DNA of 64,000 nt from Pyrococcus yayanosii CH1 (GCF_000215995.1 NC_015680.1:1625160-1689159); one strand, 5' to 3'; counted from the stretch's first letter, positions 17,284-26,190 are shown. Numbers and translations: made by a program. Notes: generated by a model from the sequence alone, not told the origin.

Positions 17284-18401
17284 CATTCGAGAGCATCCGT
17301 GAGGCCCTTCGCCAAGGCAACACTAAGCTCGCCCTCAAAATAGCGGAGGGAATAAGGGACCCCTTCTCGAAGCTTAGGGCATACTCCTTCATCGCCAAGA
17401 GGATAGAGGACGACGAAACAATAGAGCTCACCATATCGAGGATGTTTGAGGCTCTCAAAGGCATAAGGGGGGAAGTGGAAATAGTCAGGGCCCTCTCCCT
17501 CATAGGCTACACCGCCTATTGGGTCGGAAAGGTGAGGCTTGGCGACAAGGCGTTTTCCGACGCCGAGACCCTCGCTAACCGGATAAATTACCTGCCCTGG
17601 AGGGCCCTGGCCCTTGGTTATATTGGCTACTACTTAGCCTTAGCCGAGCCCCCGAGCGAAGCCCTTAGGTTCTTTGAGAAGGCCGTGCTGACCCTGTTAA
17701 GGAGCAGGGGCCCCTACTCCGAGCTTGTCTCAACGGCCATAAGGCTGGCTGGTCTAATTGTGTCCGCCGGGGACGAGACTTCTAACGAGAAGGCTCTCGA
17801 GATGTATTCGTTGGCAAGGGACCTTTACATGGAATTCAACATGAGGATGAGGGCGAAGGTCATCGAGGAGAAGATAGCCTTTGTGGAGGGCGTGCTAAAG
17901 GAAAAGAACGTCCAAATCGTTAAGCTCCTGGAGATGGGAGATATAGACAGGGCAATCCTGGGCGTGAGGTACCTAGAGCCGAAGGACAGGATAGGGGCCC
18001 TCCTCGAGATAGCCTACTGGCTCTTCCTCCATAACAGGTCTGATCTGGCCGTGGCAGTCCTTGAGGATGCCTATGACGCCATGCTCCTCTACAAAGTCAG
18101 GCCTGATGAGACTGAAATAGAGAGGGTGGCCTACAAGTTCCTGAAGCTCGGTGCTCTGGAGGAGGCCCTCACCTTAACGGGTCTGCTGAAGGACAGGGAG
18201 AAGGTGGACAGGCTCCTCTCACGGATAGCCCTAGCCTACGCCAAGAGGGGGGACATCGGAAAGGCCCTTAACATGGCCGAAGGAATTAAGAATGAGCTCG
18301 TGAAGAGGAGGCTCCTGAGGAAGCTTGAGGAGCTAGGTGGTGAGGAACATGTGGGACACGAGCAAGGACTACAGACTTCTGGTGGCGGAGAAAAGCGTTG
18401 A
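17280..18401 (+). CDS. TPR-like helical-repeat protein
   Basis: 373 residues, almost wholly alpha-helical with recurring A-x-L-x-A-x-x-I patterns typical of tetratricopeptide-like solenoids: [20 protein letters not shown], then several 30-40 residue repeats, ending [18 protein letters not shown]. No signal peptide or membrane segment. Likely a cytoplasmic scaffold; nothing shows its partners. The last 53 nt overlap the start of the tRNA-binding gene in another frame, an unusually long overlap. The overlapping tail ([17 protein letters not shown]) looks like a by-product of extension rather than folded sequence. Confidence 0.75.
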   Translation: MTFESIREALRQGNTKLALKIAEGIRDPFSKLRAYSFIAKRIEDDETIELTISRMFEALKGIRGEVEIVRALSLIGYTAYWVGKVRLGDKAFSDAETLANRINYLPWRALALGYIGYYLALAEPPSEALRFFEKAVLTLLRSRGPYSELVSTAIRLAGLIVSAGDETSNEKALEMYSLARDLYMEFNMRMRAKVIEEKIAFVEGVLKEKNVQIVKLLEMGDIDRAILGVRYLEPKDRIGALLEIAYWLFLHNRSDLAVAVLEDAYDAMLLYKVRPDETEIERVAYKFLKLGALEEALTLTGLLKDREKVDRLLSRIALAYAKRGDIGKALNMAEGIKNELVKRRLLRKLEELGGEEHVGHEQGLQTSGGGEKR

Positions 18402-19071
18402 GTTATTCTTGAAGACCATCGAGGGGGCCAAGTTTAGGGGTAATTGGGACAAGAAGAGGGCAATCCAGCTCGCTAAGGAGATGCTCCCTGACCTGCAGGC
18501 CCTCCGCTACAGCTATCTTAATCCGGCGGAGCTCGTAGAGACTCCCCAAATGGATGCCCTTAGGGAAAAGGCCAGGGGGATAATCGAGGCCTTAGGCGGC
18601 GAGGAATGGCACAGGAAATTTCTTGAGGCTGCTGGCAAGGACAGGGAGAAGGTCGAAGAAGCTGTCGCCAAGATAAAGTTCTTCCTCAACACGATACTTG
18701 GCCTTGAGAGAAGGCTCAAGCTTGGAAAGATAAACGACCCCGTCGTGGCCGTGGATATAGTCGTCGGAGAGGTTATGAGCGTTTCTAAGCATCCGAGGGC
18801 CGACAGACTACTCGTGACGAACGTGAACATAGGTGAAAGAGCCGTAACCGTCGTGACGAACGATCTTACAGTTAAAGAGGGCAACAGGGTGGCCGTGGCG
18901 CTTCTTCCACCAAGAAGCTTCTTTGGAATAGTTAGTGAGGGCATGTTCCTCGGAACTGGAGACGGAGTTCTCAAGGACGTGAAAGGAGAGATAGGAGGCC
19001 TTCCAAAGGGAATCCCCTTAGAAGCGCTTAACGAGACCCGGAACCTTGTGGAGGCCTTCCTCAAAGGATAG
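18349..19071 (+). CDS. tRNA-binding domain (EMAPII/CsaA-like OB-fold) protein
   Basis: 240 residues from ATG 18349 (GGTGGTGAGG upstream). The N-terminal 130 residues are helical; the C-terminal half is a tRNA_bind OB-fold with [19 protein letters not shown], the conserved strand and HPxAD motif, and MFLGTGDG near the end. This fold occurs in CsaA, Arc1p, EMAPII and the C-terminus of bacterial MetRS. Function is probably tRNA delivery to a synthetase; an archaeal MetRS-beta-like role is possible. Its start lies inside the preceding helical-repeat gene, suggesting translational coupling. Confidence 0.82.
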   Translation: MWDTSKDYRLLVAEKSVELFLKTIEGAKFRGNWDKKRAIQLAKEMLPDLQALRYSYLNPAELVETPQMDALREKARGIIEALGGEEWHRKFLEAAGKDREKVEEAVAKIKFFLNTILGLERRLKLGKINDPVVAVDIVVGEVMSVSKHPRADRLLVTNVNIGERAVTVVTNDLTVKEGNRVAVALLPPRSFFGIVSEGMFLGTGDGVLKDVKGEIGGLPKGIPLEALNETRNLVEAFLKG

Positions 19072-19079
19072 TGGCGAAA

Positions 19080-19091
19080 ACCTTATAAACC
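19080..19091 (+). promoter_or_regulatory. TATA promoter for tRNA-Gly
   Basis: ACCTTATAAACC centred near 19086, about 34 nt upstream of the mature tRNA 5' end. Confidence 0.6.
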
Positions 19092-19119
19092 CATCTCCAC
19101 ACACCAAATAACGGCCCGT

Positions 19120-19197
19120 GCGGTGGTAGTCTAGCCTGGTCTAGGACGCCACCCTGCCAAGGTGGAGACCCGGGTTCAAATCCCGGCCACCGCACCA
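19120..19197 (+). tRNA. tRNA-Gly (anticodon GCC)
   Basis: Acceptor GCGGTGG (19120-19126) pairs fully with CCACCGC (19187-19193); discriminator A and an encoded CCA follow. The anticodon arm is CCACC-CTGCCAA-GGTGG, giving anticodon GCC, and the T arm is CCGGG-TTCAAAT-CCCGG. No intron. T-rich CAATTTTTC directly after is a likely terminator. Confidence 0.96.
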
Positions 19198-19198
19198 C

Positions 19199-19207
19199 AA
19201 TTTTTCT
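19199..19207 (+). terminator. Oligo-T terminator after tRNA-Gly
   Basis: ATTTTTC two bases after the encoded CCA, the normal archaeal oligo-T release signal. Confidence 0.45.
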
Positions 19208-19228
19208 TCCCAACCTTCATCCCAAGAA

Positions 19229-19241
19229 AAAGCTTTTAAGG
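19229..19241 (+). promoter_or_regulatory. TATA promoter for tRNA-Arg
   Basis: AAAGCTTTTAAGG, about 30 nt before the tRNA-Arg acceptor stem; the tRNA therefore has its own promoter separate from tRNA-Gly. Confidence 0.6.
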
Positions 19242-19265
19242 GCACCAATCGAGGGAGGGATGGGT

Positions 19266-19343
19266 GCCCCGGTGGCCTAGTCTGGATAGGGCGCGAGGCT
19301 GCGGACCTCGAGGTCCGGGGTTCAAATCCCCGCCGGGGCGCCA
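19266..19343 (+). tRNA. tRNA-Arg (anticodon GCG)
   Basis: Acceptor GCCCCGG (19266-19272) pairs with CCGGGGC (19333-19339), discriminator G, encoded CCA (19341-19343). The anticodon arm CGAGG-CTGCGGA-CCTCG gives GCG. The T arm is CCGGGG-TTCAAAT-CCCCG-like. No intron. The 3' 22 nt are also the 3' end of the convergent cyclase gene. Confidence 0.96.
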
Positions 19344-19906
19344 ACAACGGCAACCGCCCTCACGGGGCTTCCCGAGCCCTTCTCTATCCTAAGCGGAAGG
19401 CCTATGAAGGTGAACTCCTTCCCCAAGAGAAGTTCCAAATTTATGAGGTTTTCAAACACCGGAATTCCCGCCCCCAGAAGGATTCTATGGACATCCTCGT
19501 CCCCGATGCTAATCCCGTCCGTTCCAACGGCCTTGACGCCAAGGGCAACGAGCTTCTCGGCCGCCTCGGGAGATAACTCCCTTCCCCCCGTCAGGAGGAG
19601 AACTATCACACCCTCCAGCCCTGCACTCGGAAGCTCCCCTGGCTCCACCCTCCCCTTACCCATCCTAACGTCTATCACGATCCCCTTCCCGATGAACCTC
19701 TCGAGAGGTATCTCCTCTATCGTCGGCCCTCTAGGGACGAAGTGGACAGGTGCATCCACGTGAGTCCCACTGTGCTCCCCGAGCCTGAGGGCGTTCATGT
19801 AGTAGCCGTTCCGCTCGATGGAGGCCCAAGCCATTACTTCAACGGGAGGATCGCCAGGATAGACAGGAGTGTTCTTTCCAAGCGGCATCGAGAGATCGAT
19901 TATCAT
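19322..19906 (-). CDS. Cyclase family protein (kynurenine formamidase-like metal hydrolase)
   Basis: 194 residues from ATG 19906 (GGTGAACCC upstream). The metal motif LGEHSGTHVDAPVHFVPRG near residue 42 is diagnostic of the cyclase/arylformamidase fold; the opening IIDLSMPLGKNTPVYPGDPP also fits. The family hydrolyses amide or isatin-like bonds with Zn or Mn; no tryptophan pathway gene is nearby, so the substrate is open. The last seven codons (VGAPAGI) and the TGA stop lie inside tRNA-Arg on the opposite strand; the stop comes from the antisense of the T loop. Upstream in-frame ATG 19927 is unlikely. Confidence 0.85.
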   Translation of the reverse strand: MIIDLSMPLGKNTPVYPGDPPVEVMAWASIERNGYYMNALRLGEHSGTHVDAPVHFVPRGPTIEEIPLERFIGKGIVIDVRMGKGRVEPGELPSAGLEGVIVLLLTGGRELSPEAAEKLVALGVKAVGTDGISIGDEDVHRILLGAGIPVFENLINLELLLGKEFTFIGLPLRIEKGSGSPVRAVAVVGAPAGI

Positions 19907-20001
19907 GGGTTCACCAACTACTTGCAAGGTTTTATGGATAAAATTCTTGCCCTCATCAATGCCTTTTTATTCCCTCTACCAAATACCTTCTGGTGATGCT
20001 C

Positions 20002-21270
20002 GTGGTAGACTGCACCAAGGACTACTGCGTCAAGGACATATCGCTGGCTCCGGAGGGCTGGAAGAAGATAGACTGGGTCTCCCGCTTCATGCCCGTCCTG
20101 AGGGCGATAAGGGAGGACTTCGAGAGGAGGAAACCCTTCAAGGGCGTGAAGATAGCGGCGACGCTCCATCTCGAGATGAAGACGGCCTTTCTCCTGTTGA
20201 CCCTTAAGGCGGCTGGAGCTGAGGTTTCGGCCGCGGCAAGCAACCCCCTGTCAACACAGGACGACGTTGTGGCGGCCTTGGCAGAGGCAGGCATCAAGGT
20301 CTACGCCATAAGGGGCGAAACCAGGGAGGAGTACTACGAGAACATGCACAGGGCACTCGACATCGGCCCAAACATAATCATCGACGACGGTGCCGACATG
20401 GTAAGCGTGGTTCATAGGGAGAGGCAGGAGCTCATTGACGAAATCTGGGGCGCCAGCGAGGAAACTACGACGGGCGTCATAAGGCTCCGCGCCATGGAGA
20501 GGGACGGTGTTCTGAGGTTCCCAGTCATAGCCGTGAACGACGCCTACACCAAGTACCTCTTCGATAACCGCTATGGAACCGGTCAGTCAACTTGGGATGG
20601 AATAATAAGAACCACCAACCTGCTCATTGCCGGCAAGAACGTTGTCGTCGTAGGTTACGGCTGGTGCGGTAGGGGAATTGCCATGCGCGCCAGAGGTCTC
20701 GGGGCGACGGTGATAGTCGTTGAGGTTGATCCGATTAGAGCGTTAGAGGCAAGGATGGACGGCTTCCTTGTGATGCCCATGCGCGAGGCGGCAAAGATTG
20801 GAGACATATTCATCACGGCCACCGGAAATATAAACTGCATTAGGAGGGAACACTTCGAGGTCATGAAGGATGGGGTCATCCTCGCCAACGCCGGCCACTT
20901 CGACGTCGAGATAAGCAAGCCCGACCTTGAGGCCCTGGCGGTCGAGATAAGCCAACCGAGGCCGAACATAACTGAATACAGGCTGGCGGATGGTAGAAGG
21001 CTCTACCTCCTAGCGGAGGGCAGGTTAGTTAATCTCGCCGCTGCAGACGGCCATCCAGCGGAGATAATGGACATGAGCTTCGCCCTTCAGGCGAAGGCCG
21101 CCGAGTACATAAAGGAGAACCACGAGCGGCTCGAGCCGAAGGTCTACACTCTGCCGAGGGAGATAGACGAGATGGTGGCCCGCATTAAGCTCAGGGCAAT
21201 GGGCATAGAAATTGAAGAGCTCACGGAGGAGCAGAAGAGGTATTTGGAGAGCTGGGAGCACGGCACCTGA
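20002..21270 (+). CDS. ahcY: S-adenosylhomocysteine hydrolase
   Basis: About 422 residues. Converts S-adenosylhomocysteine to adenosine and homocysteine, pulling methylation forward. Motifs: [42 protein letters not shown] and the NAD site [13 protein letters not shown]. Length matches archaeal enzymes, which lack the insert and C-terminal extension of eukaryotic ones. GTG 20002 follows GGTGATGCTC; ATG 19996 lies inside that site and remains an alternative. A TATA-like GCCTTTTTATTCC lies at 19963-19975. It neighbours trmO, which produces S-adenosylhomocysteine. Confidence 0.95.
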   Translation: MVDCTKDYCVKDISLAPEGWKKIDWVSRFMPVLRAIREDFERRKPFKGVKIAATLHLEMKTAFLLLTLKAAGAEVSAAASNPLSTQDDVVAALAEAGIKVYAIRGETREEYYENMHRALDIGPNIIIDDGADMVSVVHRERQELIDEIWGASEETTTGVIRLRAMERDGVLRFPVIAVNDAYTKYLFDNRYGTGQSTWDGIIRTTNLLIAGKNVVVVGYGWCGRGIAMRARGLGATVIVVEVDPIRALEARMDGFLVMPMREAAKIGDIFITATGNINCIRREHFEVMKDGVILANAGHFDVEISKPDLEALAVEISQPRPNITEYRLADGRRLYLLAEGRLVNLAAADGHPAEIMDMSFALQAKAAEYIKENHERLEPKVYTLPREIDEMVARIKLRAMGIEIEELTEEQKRYLESWEHGT

Positions 21271-21275
21271 CTTTC

Positions 21276-21284
21276 CATTTTTTG
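21276..21284 (+). terminator. Oligo-T after ahcY
   Basis: CATTTTTTG six bases after the ahcY stop; it overlaps the start of the trmO ribosome binding region, so termination may be partial. Confidence 0.35.
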
Positions 21285-21293
21285 GTGATTTCA

Positions 21294-21692
21294 ATGGATT
21301 TCGAGCCCTTCAAGCTCGTCCCCATAGGAGTTGTGAGGAAGGGGAACAGAACGTGGCTTGAGATAAGGCCCGAGTTCGCGGAGGGCCTCAACAGCCTGCG
21401 CGAGGGCGACTGGATAAAGCTCATCCTCTGGTTCCACAAGAGTGACACGCCTGAGAAGAGAAGAACGCTGAAGGTCCATCCGCGCGGGGATCCGAGCAAC
21501 CCGCTCAGAGGAGTTTTCGCGACACGCTCACCAGTTAGGCCAAATCCGCTCGCCCTTTACACCGTCAGGATACGACGTATTGAAGGAACAAGGATTTTTG
21601 TAGAGGACATAGATGCCTACGATGGGACGCCGATAGTGGACATCAAGATATTCGTGCCCCACCTAGACTGCCCAGAAGACCCAGAAGGATAA
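21294..21692 (+). CDS. trmO: tRNA (N6-threonylcarbamoyladenosine37-N6)-methyltransferase
   Basis: 132 residues of the TrmO/UPF0066 family, a beta-barrel SAM methyltransferase that methylates t6A37 to m6t6A. Signature regions: LVPIGVVRKG, LILWFHKSD, the conserved GVFATRSPVRPNPLALYTVR and DIDAYDGTPIVDIKIF. ATG 21294 has TTGGTGATTTCA upstream; the earlier TTG 21282 lies in the T-run. Two genes later sua5 makes the t6A precursor, so substrate formation and its methylation are encoded close together. Confidence 0.88.
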   Translation: MDFEPFKLVPIGVVRKGNRTWLEIRPEFAEGLNSLREGDWIKLILWFHKSDTPEKRRTLKVHPRGDPSNPLRGVFATRSPVRPNPLALYTVRIRRIEGTRIFVEDIDAYDGTPIVDIKIFVPHLDCPEDPEG

Positions 21693-21703
21693 GGGGAGGA
21701 AAC

Positions 21704-22726
21704 ATGAGAGTGCTCCTGGTGGGCCATTATCCCCCCCACAGGGGTGGCGTCGCCAAGCATGTGAAGGCTCTCGCTGAACATTTGAGGGAAAGGCACGAGG
21801 TTCACGTCCTTACCTACGGACCCGTGAAGACGTTGGAGCCCTTTGTCCATCAAGTCAGAGTGCCGGGAACCTTCGGCCTCAGAGGAACCTCTTTCGCCCT
21901 CTTGGCATCAAGGAAGATAGTTAGACTGCACGAGAGATTTAATTTCGACGTTGTTCACGCCCACTACGTCGGGACGACGAGCTTTGCCGGTGTGTTGGCC
22001 AAGGAGAGAACGGGCCTTCCTCTCGTTGTCACGGCGCATGGTAGTGACCTTGACCACATGTCCGAGCTTCCCCTCGGCAATTATTTCGTCAGAAGGAGCC
22101 TCTTGGAGGCGGATGCCGTCATAGCGGTCAGCCATTACCTTGCCAAAAGGGCGATCTCGCTGGGGGCCAAGGGCATAAGGGTAATACCCAACGGCGTTGA
22201 CACGAAGGGAAACCGGGAAAGGGGAGAAGCCGTGATATTCATCGGTAGACTGGCCAAGTACAAGGGTGTGAAAGACTTCATAGAGCTCGCGAGGCGCTTT
22301 CCTGAGGAGGAGTTCTGGGTCGTTGGACATGGACCTCTAATGGGAAAGCTCAAGGAATTGGCCCCCATAAATGTCAGGTTCCTCGGCTACATGGATAACG
22401 TCGCGACAATACTCGAAAGGGCAAAAGCCCTCGTGCTACCCTCCCAGAGGGAAGGATTCGGTCTCGTGATACTTGAGGCAAACTCCTTCAATGTTCCAGT
22501 TCTCGGCAGGGAGGTGGGAGGAATAAAGGAGCTCATAAGGGAAGGAAAGAACGGGCTAACATTCAAGGACGTTGATGAGGCCACCGAGGCCCTCAGGAAA
22601 CTCCTCGAACCGAAGGATAACAAAAAGATGGGCGTTACTGGACAAAGAATTGCCAGAAAATACTCGTGGGAGGCAATTTGCAGGAAGGTGGAGAAAGTCT
22701 ATGAGGAAGTCGCCGGACGAGGATAA
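21704..22726 (+). CDS. Glycosyltransferase family 4
   Basis: 340-residue GT-B enzyme. The N-terminal GHYPPHRGGVAKHVKALAEH contains the GG loop that binds acceptor; VIPNGVDTKGN and FIGRLAKYKGVKDFIELAR open the C-terminal half; the E-x7-E motif is PSQREGFGLVILEAN. No membrane helices, so it is cytosolic or peripheral. Sugar donor and acceptor are unknown; glycolipid or protein glycosylation is likely. AGGGGAGGAAAC precedes the ATG, 11 nt after trmO. Confidence 0.85.
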   Translation: MRVLLVGHYPPHRGGVAKHVKALAEHLRERHEVHVLTYGPVKTLEPFVHQVRVPGTFGLRGTSFALLASRKIVRLHERFNFDVVHAHYVGTTSFAGVLAKERTGLPLVVTAHGSDLDHMSELPLGNYFVRRSLLEADAVIAVSHYLAKRAISLGAKGIRVIPNGVDTKGNRERGEAVIFIGRLAKYKGVKDFIELARRFPEEEFWVVGHGPLMGKLKELAPINVRFLGYMDNVATILERAKALVLPSQREGFGLVILEANSFNVPVLGREVGGIKELIREGKNGLTFKDVDEATEALRKLLEPKDNKKMGVTGQRIARKYSWEAICRKVEKVYEEVAGRG

Positions 22727-22735
22727 TTTTATACC
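22724..22735 (+). promoter_or_regulatory. TATA promoter for sua5
   Basis: GATAATTTTATA, overlapping the end of the glycosyltransferase gene. The predicted start at about 22754 supports ATG 22766 rather than 22748 as the sua5 start. Confidence 0.55.
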
Positions 22736-22765
22736 CGGTCCACATTGATGGCAAGGGGTGAGAAA

Positions 22766-23788
22766 ATGACCATAGTCATCAACATGAGGCGTGGTTTGGA
22801 TAAGAGAAAGTTGATGGTTGCGGCGAGGCTAATAAGGGAGGGAAAGCTGGTAGCGTTCCCCACGGAGACCGTCTACGGCCTCGGTGCCGACGCCCTGAAC
22901 GAAAGGGCCGTGAGGAGGATATTCGAGGCCAAGAATAGACCCGCGGATAATCCCCTCATAGTCCACATAGCTGACTTCGAGCAACTGAAGGAGCTCGCCC
23001 AGGAGATACCGAAGGAGGCCAAGCTGCTGGCCGAAAGGTTCTGGCCCGGTCCTCTCACCCTCGTCCTACTAAAGGCCGAAAACGTCCCGAGGGTTACGAC
23101 GGGTGGCCTTGACGCAGTTGCCGTGAGAATGCCAGCCCACGAGATAGCCCTTGCCCTTATAAGGCTCAGCGGAAAGCCGATAGCCGCCCCCTCAGCAAAC
23201 ATAAGCGGCCGTCCAAGTCCCACGACGGCGGAGCATGTGGCGGAGGACTTATATGGCAAGATAGAGTGCATCGTTGATGGTGGAGAGACAAGGATAGGAG
23301 TAGAATCCACGGTCATAGACCTGACGGAGCGGCCGCCAGTGCTCCTCAGGCCCGGCGGCCTGCCCCTTGAGGATATCGAGGCCGTTATAGGAAAAGTCAG
23401 GATTCATCCGGCCGTATTTGGAAAGAAAACTGACGTTGCAAAGGCTCCCGGTATGAAGTATAGGCACTATGCACCGAGGGCGGAAGTGATAGTTGTAGAG
23501 GGTTCCAGGGAGAGAGTCGAGGCAAAAATTGCTGAGGTCGTCGAGGAACTTAAGAGAAAGGGTCTTAGGGTGGGAGTTATTGGAAGGGAGAGCTACGGTG
23601 CGGACGAGTTCTACCACCTAGGAGAAACCGTCGAGGAGGTTGCGAGGAACTTGTTCAGGGCGTTAAGGGAGATGGACAAGAGGGGGGTTGACGTGATAGT
23701 TGCCGAAGGCGTCGAAGAGAAGGGACTTGGGTTGGCCGTCATGAACAGACTCAGGAAGGCGGCGGGTTACAAGATAATTAGGGTGTGA
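22766..23788 (+). CDS. sua5: Threonylcarbamoyl-AMP synthase (Sua5)
   Basis: 340 residues. The N-terminal YrdC domain has RLIREGKLVAFPTETVYGLG, KNRPADNPLIVHI and SGKPIAAPSANISGRPSPT; the C-terminal Sua5 domain follows PGMKYRHYAPRAEVIV. It makes threonylcarbamoyl-AMP from threonine, bicarbonate and ATP for t6A37 synthesis by KEOPS. ATG 22766 follows AGGGGTGAGAAA and fits the TATA distance. Full-length Sua5 (rather than a YrdC-only form) is typical of archaea. Confidence 0.93.
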   Translation: MTIVINMRRGLDKRKLMVAARLIREGKLVAFPTETVYGLGADALNERAVRRIFEAKNRPADNPLIVHIADFEQLKELAQEIPKEAKLLAERFWPGPLTLVLLKAENVPRVTTGGLDAVAVRMPAHEIALALIRLSGKPIAAPSANISGRPSPTTAEHVAEDLYGKIECIVDGGETRIGVESTVIDLTERPPVLLRPGGLPLEDIEAVIGKVRIHPAVFGKKTDVAKAPGMKYRHYAPRAEVIVVEGSRERVEAKIAEVVEELKRKGLRVGVIGRESYGADEFYHLGETVEEVARNLFRALREMDKRGVDVIVAEGVEEKGLGLAVMNRLRKAAGYKIIRV

Positions 23789-23851
23789 ACATGAAAATGT
23801 AAAGCCGCAACCGTTTTAAAGGGGGAACTGACTCAGCTATGGGTAAGGACC

Positions 23852-24871
23852 ATGCCAAGCGTTATAGTCGTTGGAGGACAGTGGGGGGACGAGGGTAAGG
23901 GCTCGATAATCGCTTACCTTGCCCTGAAAGATAAGCCTGAGATAATAGCCAGAGGCGGTGTCGGAACGAACGCCGGACACAGCGTTTTTATAAACGGCAA
24001 GAAGTACGCCGTAAGACAGCTCCCAACTGGCTTCATGCAGAGAGATGCAAGGCTTCTGGTCGGCGCTGGCGTCCTCGTAGACCCCGAAGTCTTCTTCTAC
24101 GAGCTCGAGCACCTAAAGGACTTCAACGTCGCCGAGAGAGTTGGGATAGATTATCGCTGCACCATAATAGAACCAAGGCACAAGGAGCTCGATAGAACTA
24201 ATGGCCATCTGCACGGGAAGATAGGGACTACCGGTTCAGGCTGCGGTCCGGCCAATGCTGACAGGGTTATGAGAAGGGCAAAGCAGGCGAAGGAAGTGAA
24301 GGAGCTGGCTCCCTATTTAACTGACGTTGCCGCCGAGGTCAACGATGCCCTTGACGAAGGAGCCCTGGTTCTCGTTGAAGGAACGCAGGGCTTTGGACTG
24401 AGCCTCTACTACGGCACATACCCATACGTTACCTCGAAGGACACCACCGCTTCAGCCATAGCGAGCGATGTCGGGATAGGCCCTACGAGGGTCGATGAGG
24501 TTATAGTCGTTTTCAAGAGCTTCCCGACGAGGGTTGGTGCTGGTCCATTTCCCACTGAGATGCCGCCCGAGGAAGCCGAGAGGATGGGTCTCATCGAGTA
24601 TGGAACCGTTACCGGCAGAAGGAGGAGGGTAGGTTGGTTCGACTTTGAAATGGCACGCTACTCCGCAAGGATTAACGGCGCCACGATGCTCGCCGTGACG
24701 ATGCTAGATAAGTACGATAAAGAAGCCTTCGGCGTCACAGACTACGATAAGCTCCCGAGGAGGGCGAAGGAGTTCATCGAGGAGATTGAGGAGCGCGTCG
24801 GTGTTCCCGTTGGATTCATCAAGACGGGTCCCGAGCTTGAGCACATAATAGACCTGAGAGAGAACATTTAG
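23852..24871 (+). CDS. purA: Adenylosuccinate synthetase
   Basis: 339 residues, the short archaeal form (bacterial enzymes are about 430). The GTP loop [17 protein letters not shown] opens the protein; [12 protein letters not shown] and [17 protein letters not shown] follow, and the ending TGPELEHII is normal. It joins IMP and aspartate in AMP synthesis. A TATA-like CCGTTTTAAAGG lies at 23812-23823, and GGTAAGGACC precedes the ATG. Other purine genes are not in the window. Confidence 0.95.
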   Translation: MPSVIVVGGQWGDEGKGSIIAYLALKDKPEIIARGGVGTNAGHSVFINGKKYAVRQLPTGFMQRDARLLVGAGVLVDPEVFFYELEHLKDFNVAERVGIDYRCTIIEPRHKELDRTNGHLHGKIGTTGSGCGPANADRVMRRAKQAKEVKELAPYLTDVAAEVNDALDEGALVLVEGTQGFGLSLYYGTYPYVTSKDTTASAIASDVGIGPTRVDEVIVVFKSFPTRVGAGPFPTEMPPEEAERMGLIEYGTVTGRRRRVGWFDFEMARYSARINGATMLAVTMLDKYDKEAFGVTDYDKLPRRAKEFIEEIEERVGVPVGFIKTGPELEHIIDLRENI

Positions 24872-24930
24872 GCTCTCCACTATAAACTTTCCTTTTTAGA
24901 TGCTTCAGCTTCGAACGATCCTCGCTTCCA

Positions 24931-25107
24931 CTAATCGAAGTCCCAAATGGTCCTTCCCTTGTAGAACAACATCACGTAGCCGCAGTTTTCGCAAATCACT
25001 ATCTTCACCTTGTGGGCAGTGAACCCCCATTTGCTGTCTAGCTTTCCCTCCTCCACCCTGAAGCTTGTTCCGCCGCACAGGGGACACTTGAGGTGTCTTC
25101 TCTCCAC
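24931..25107 (-). CDS. Small zinc-ribbon protein (nucleic-acid-binding type)
   Basis: 58 residues from GTG 25107: MERRHLKCPLCGGTSF at the start and IVICENCGYVMLFYKG near residue 35 give two CxxC pairs in the spacing of a compact zinc ribbon. Similar small proteins occur across Thermococcales as predicted nucleic-acid binders. GGTGGT sits four bases before GTG, and CCTTTATACAT (25136-25147, minus) is a suitable TATA at the right distance. The frame can be extended to 25116 but that removes the ribosome binding site. Function unknown. Confidence 0.7.
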   Translation of the reverse strand: MERRHLKCPLCGGTSFRVEEGKLDSKWGFTAHKVKIVICENCGYVMLFYKGRTIWDFD

Positions 25108-25129
25108 GATGACCACCGGTTCAATTTGA

Positions 25130-25347
25130 CTAAATTATGTATAAAGGTTTTGTGTGAATCTCTCCGTTCAGCTTCGCGATATCCTCCAGCGAGAATTTTT
25201 CCCGTTCTCCGCAATCTGCTCGTCCGTCACTTAGTATGGTAAGCCCTCCAAGGGAAGGTTATCCACTACGAGTAGCACGGAAGTTTCACCCCTGCCAAAA
25301 GTAGCGAATAACCGGAGCAGGGGATCAATCGCTTCCAAAGAGTGCTT
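25130..25347 (-). pseudogene. Decayed gene fragment of unknown family
   Basis: On the minus strand, immediately after the lipase stop, one frame reads LEAIDPLLRLFATFGRGETS then VLLVVDNLPLEGLPY and hits TAA; the frame resumes as VTDEQIAE. A shift then gives FSLEDIAKLNGEIHTK and a TAG at 25130-25132. Residue choice is protein-like on both sides of the shift, so this looks like a gene broken by a stop and a frameshift with its N-terminus lost. The family is not recognised. The end of the fragment doubles as the TATA region of the zinc-ribbon gene. Confidence 0.5.
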
Positions 25348-26121
25348 TCAACCCGCGTGTCTCTTTATCCACTCGATGATGACCTTGTGGACCTCCTCCC
25401 CCCACTCTGGATCCTCAAATATCTCGTGATAGGCTCCTTCAAACTCTTTCAGCGTCTTGTCTTTAACCTTAAGCTCCTCAAAGAGTCTCCTCGCACCCTC
25501 AGGAGGGGTTATGACGTCATTCGTGCCCACGAGGAGCAGAATTGGAACCTTTATCCTCTCAGCCTCAATGTGGGCCAGCTCCATATTCTCGAATATGCTC
25601 TTTCCTAGCTTGGCCGAAATTTTGTCATGCACAAGAGGGTCCTTCACGTATCTCTCGACGGCCTCAGGGTTCCTCGATAACAGCTTTGGATCTATGCCGT
25701 TGGAGAGGGTTATCTTAGGCGATATCCTACCCAAAATCTTCGCGAGAATCACGAAAAAGGAGGGCGTCTTCGGGCTCTTAGCTAGGGCGGGCGATGAAGC
25801 GATCACACCCTGTATGTTGTCTGGTCTCGTCTCGGCGTACCTTATCACAGTCAGTCCACCGAGGCTGTGACCAAAGAGAAACGGCTTTTCTCTAATCTCG
25901 TCTATAATGCCGTCTATTATCTCCATAGCCTCCTCGACACTTGTATGTCCCCTCTTCCCGGAACTCCGGCCGTGGCCAGGCCAGTCAAAGGTGTAAACGG
26001 CGAAGCCTGCCTCGATGAGCATCCTGATAAGCTTCCCGTACCTGCCGCTGTGCTCCCCGAGGCCGTGGACAAGAATCACCCATCCCCTCTCAGGGGTTCC
26101 AAATTTTACCCTGTATATCAT
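25348..26121 (-). CDS. Lysophospholipase/monoacylglycerol lipase-like alpha/beta hydrolase
   Basis: 257 residues from ATG 26121: MIYRVKFGTPERGWVILVHG with the HGLGEHSGRYG oxyanion motif, FDWPGHGRSSGKRG and nucleophile elbow FGHSLGG (Ser about residue 85). Acid in LVGTNDVITPPEGA and His in GAYHEIFED complete the triad. Matches the PldB/MGL (serine aminopeptidase S33-like) family of Pyrococcus. The frame extends to 26220 but runs through a minus-strand TATA (GTTTTATCCC, about 26153-26162). Divergent from the CGTase gene; no TGM was seen on this side. Confidence 0.87.
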   Translation of the reverse strand: MIYRVKFGTPERGWVILVHGLGEHSGRYGKLIRMLIEAGFAVYTFDWPGHGRSSGKRGHTSVEEAMEIIDGIIDEIREKPFLFGHSLGGLTVIRYAETRPDNIQGVIASSPALAKSPKTPSFFVILAKILGRISPKITLSNGIDPKLLSRNPEAVERYVKDPLVHDKISAKLGKSIFENMELAHIEAERIKVPILLLVGTNDVITPPEGARRLFEELKVKDKTLKEFEGAYHEIFEDPEWGEEVHKVIIEWIKRHAG

Positions 26122-26179
26122 CCACATTACACCTGTGAAAGTCTGAACAAAACGGGATAAAACGTTGTCGGAGGGGAGA

Positions 26180-26190
26180 ACATTTATAGG
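26180..26190 (+). promoter_or_regulatory. TATA element of the CGTase-like gene
   Basis: ACATTTATAGG centred near 26186; the predicted start is at about 26210, inside the TGM operator. Confidence 0.55.
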
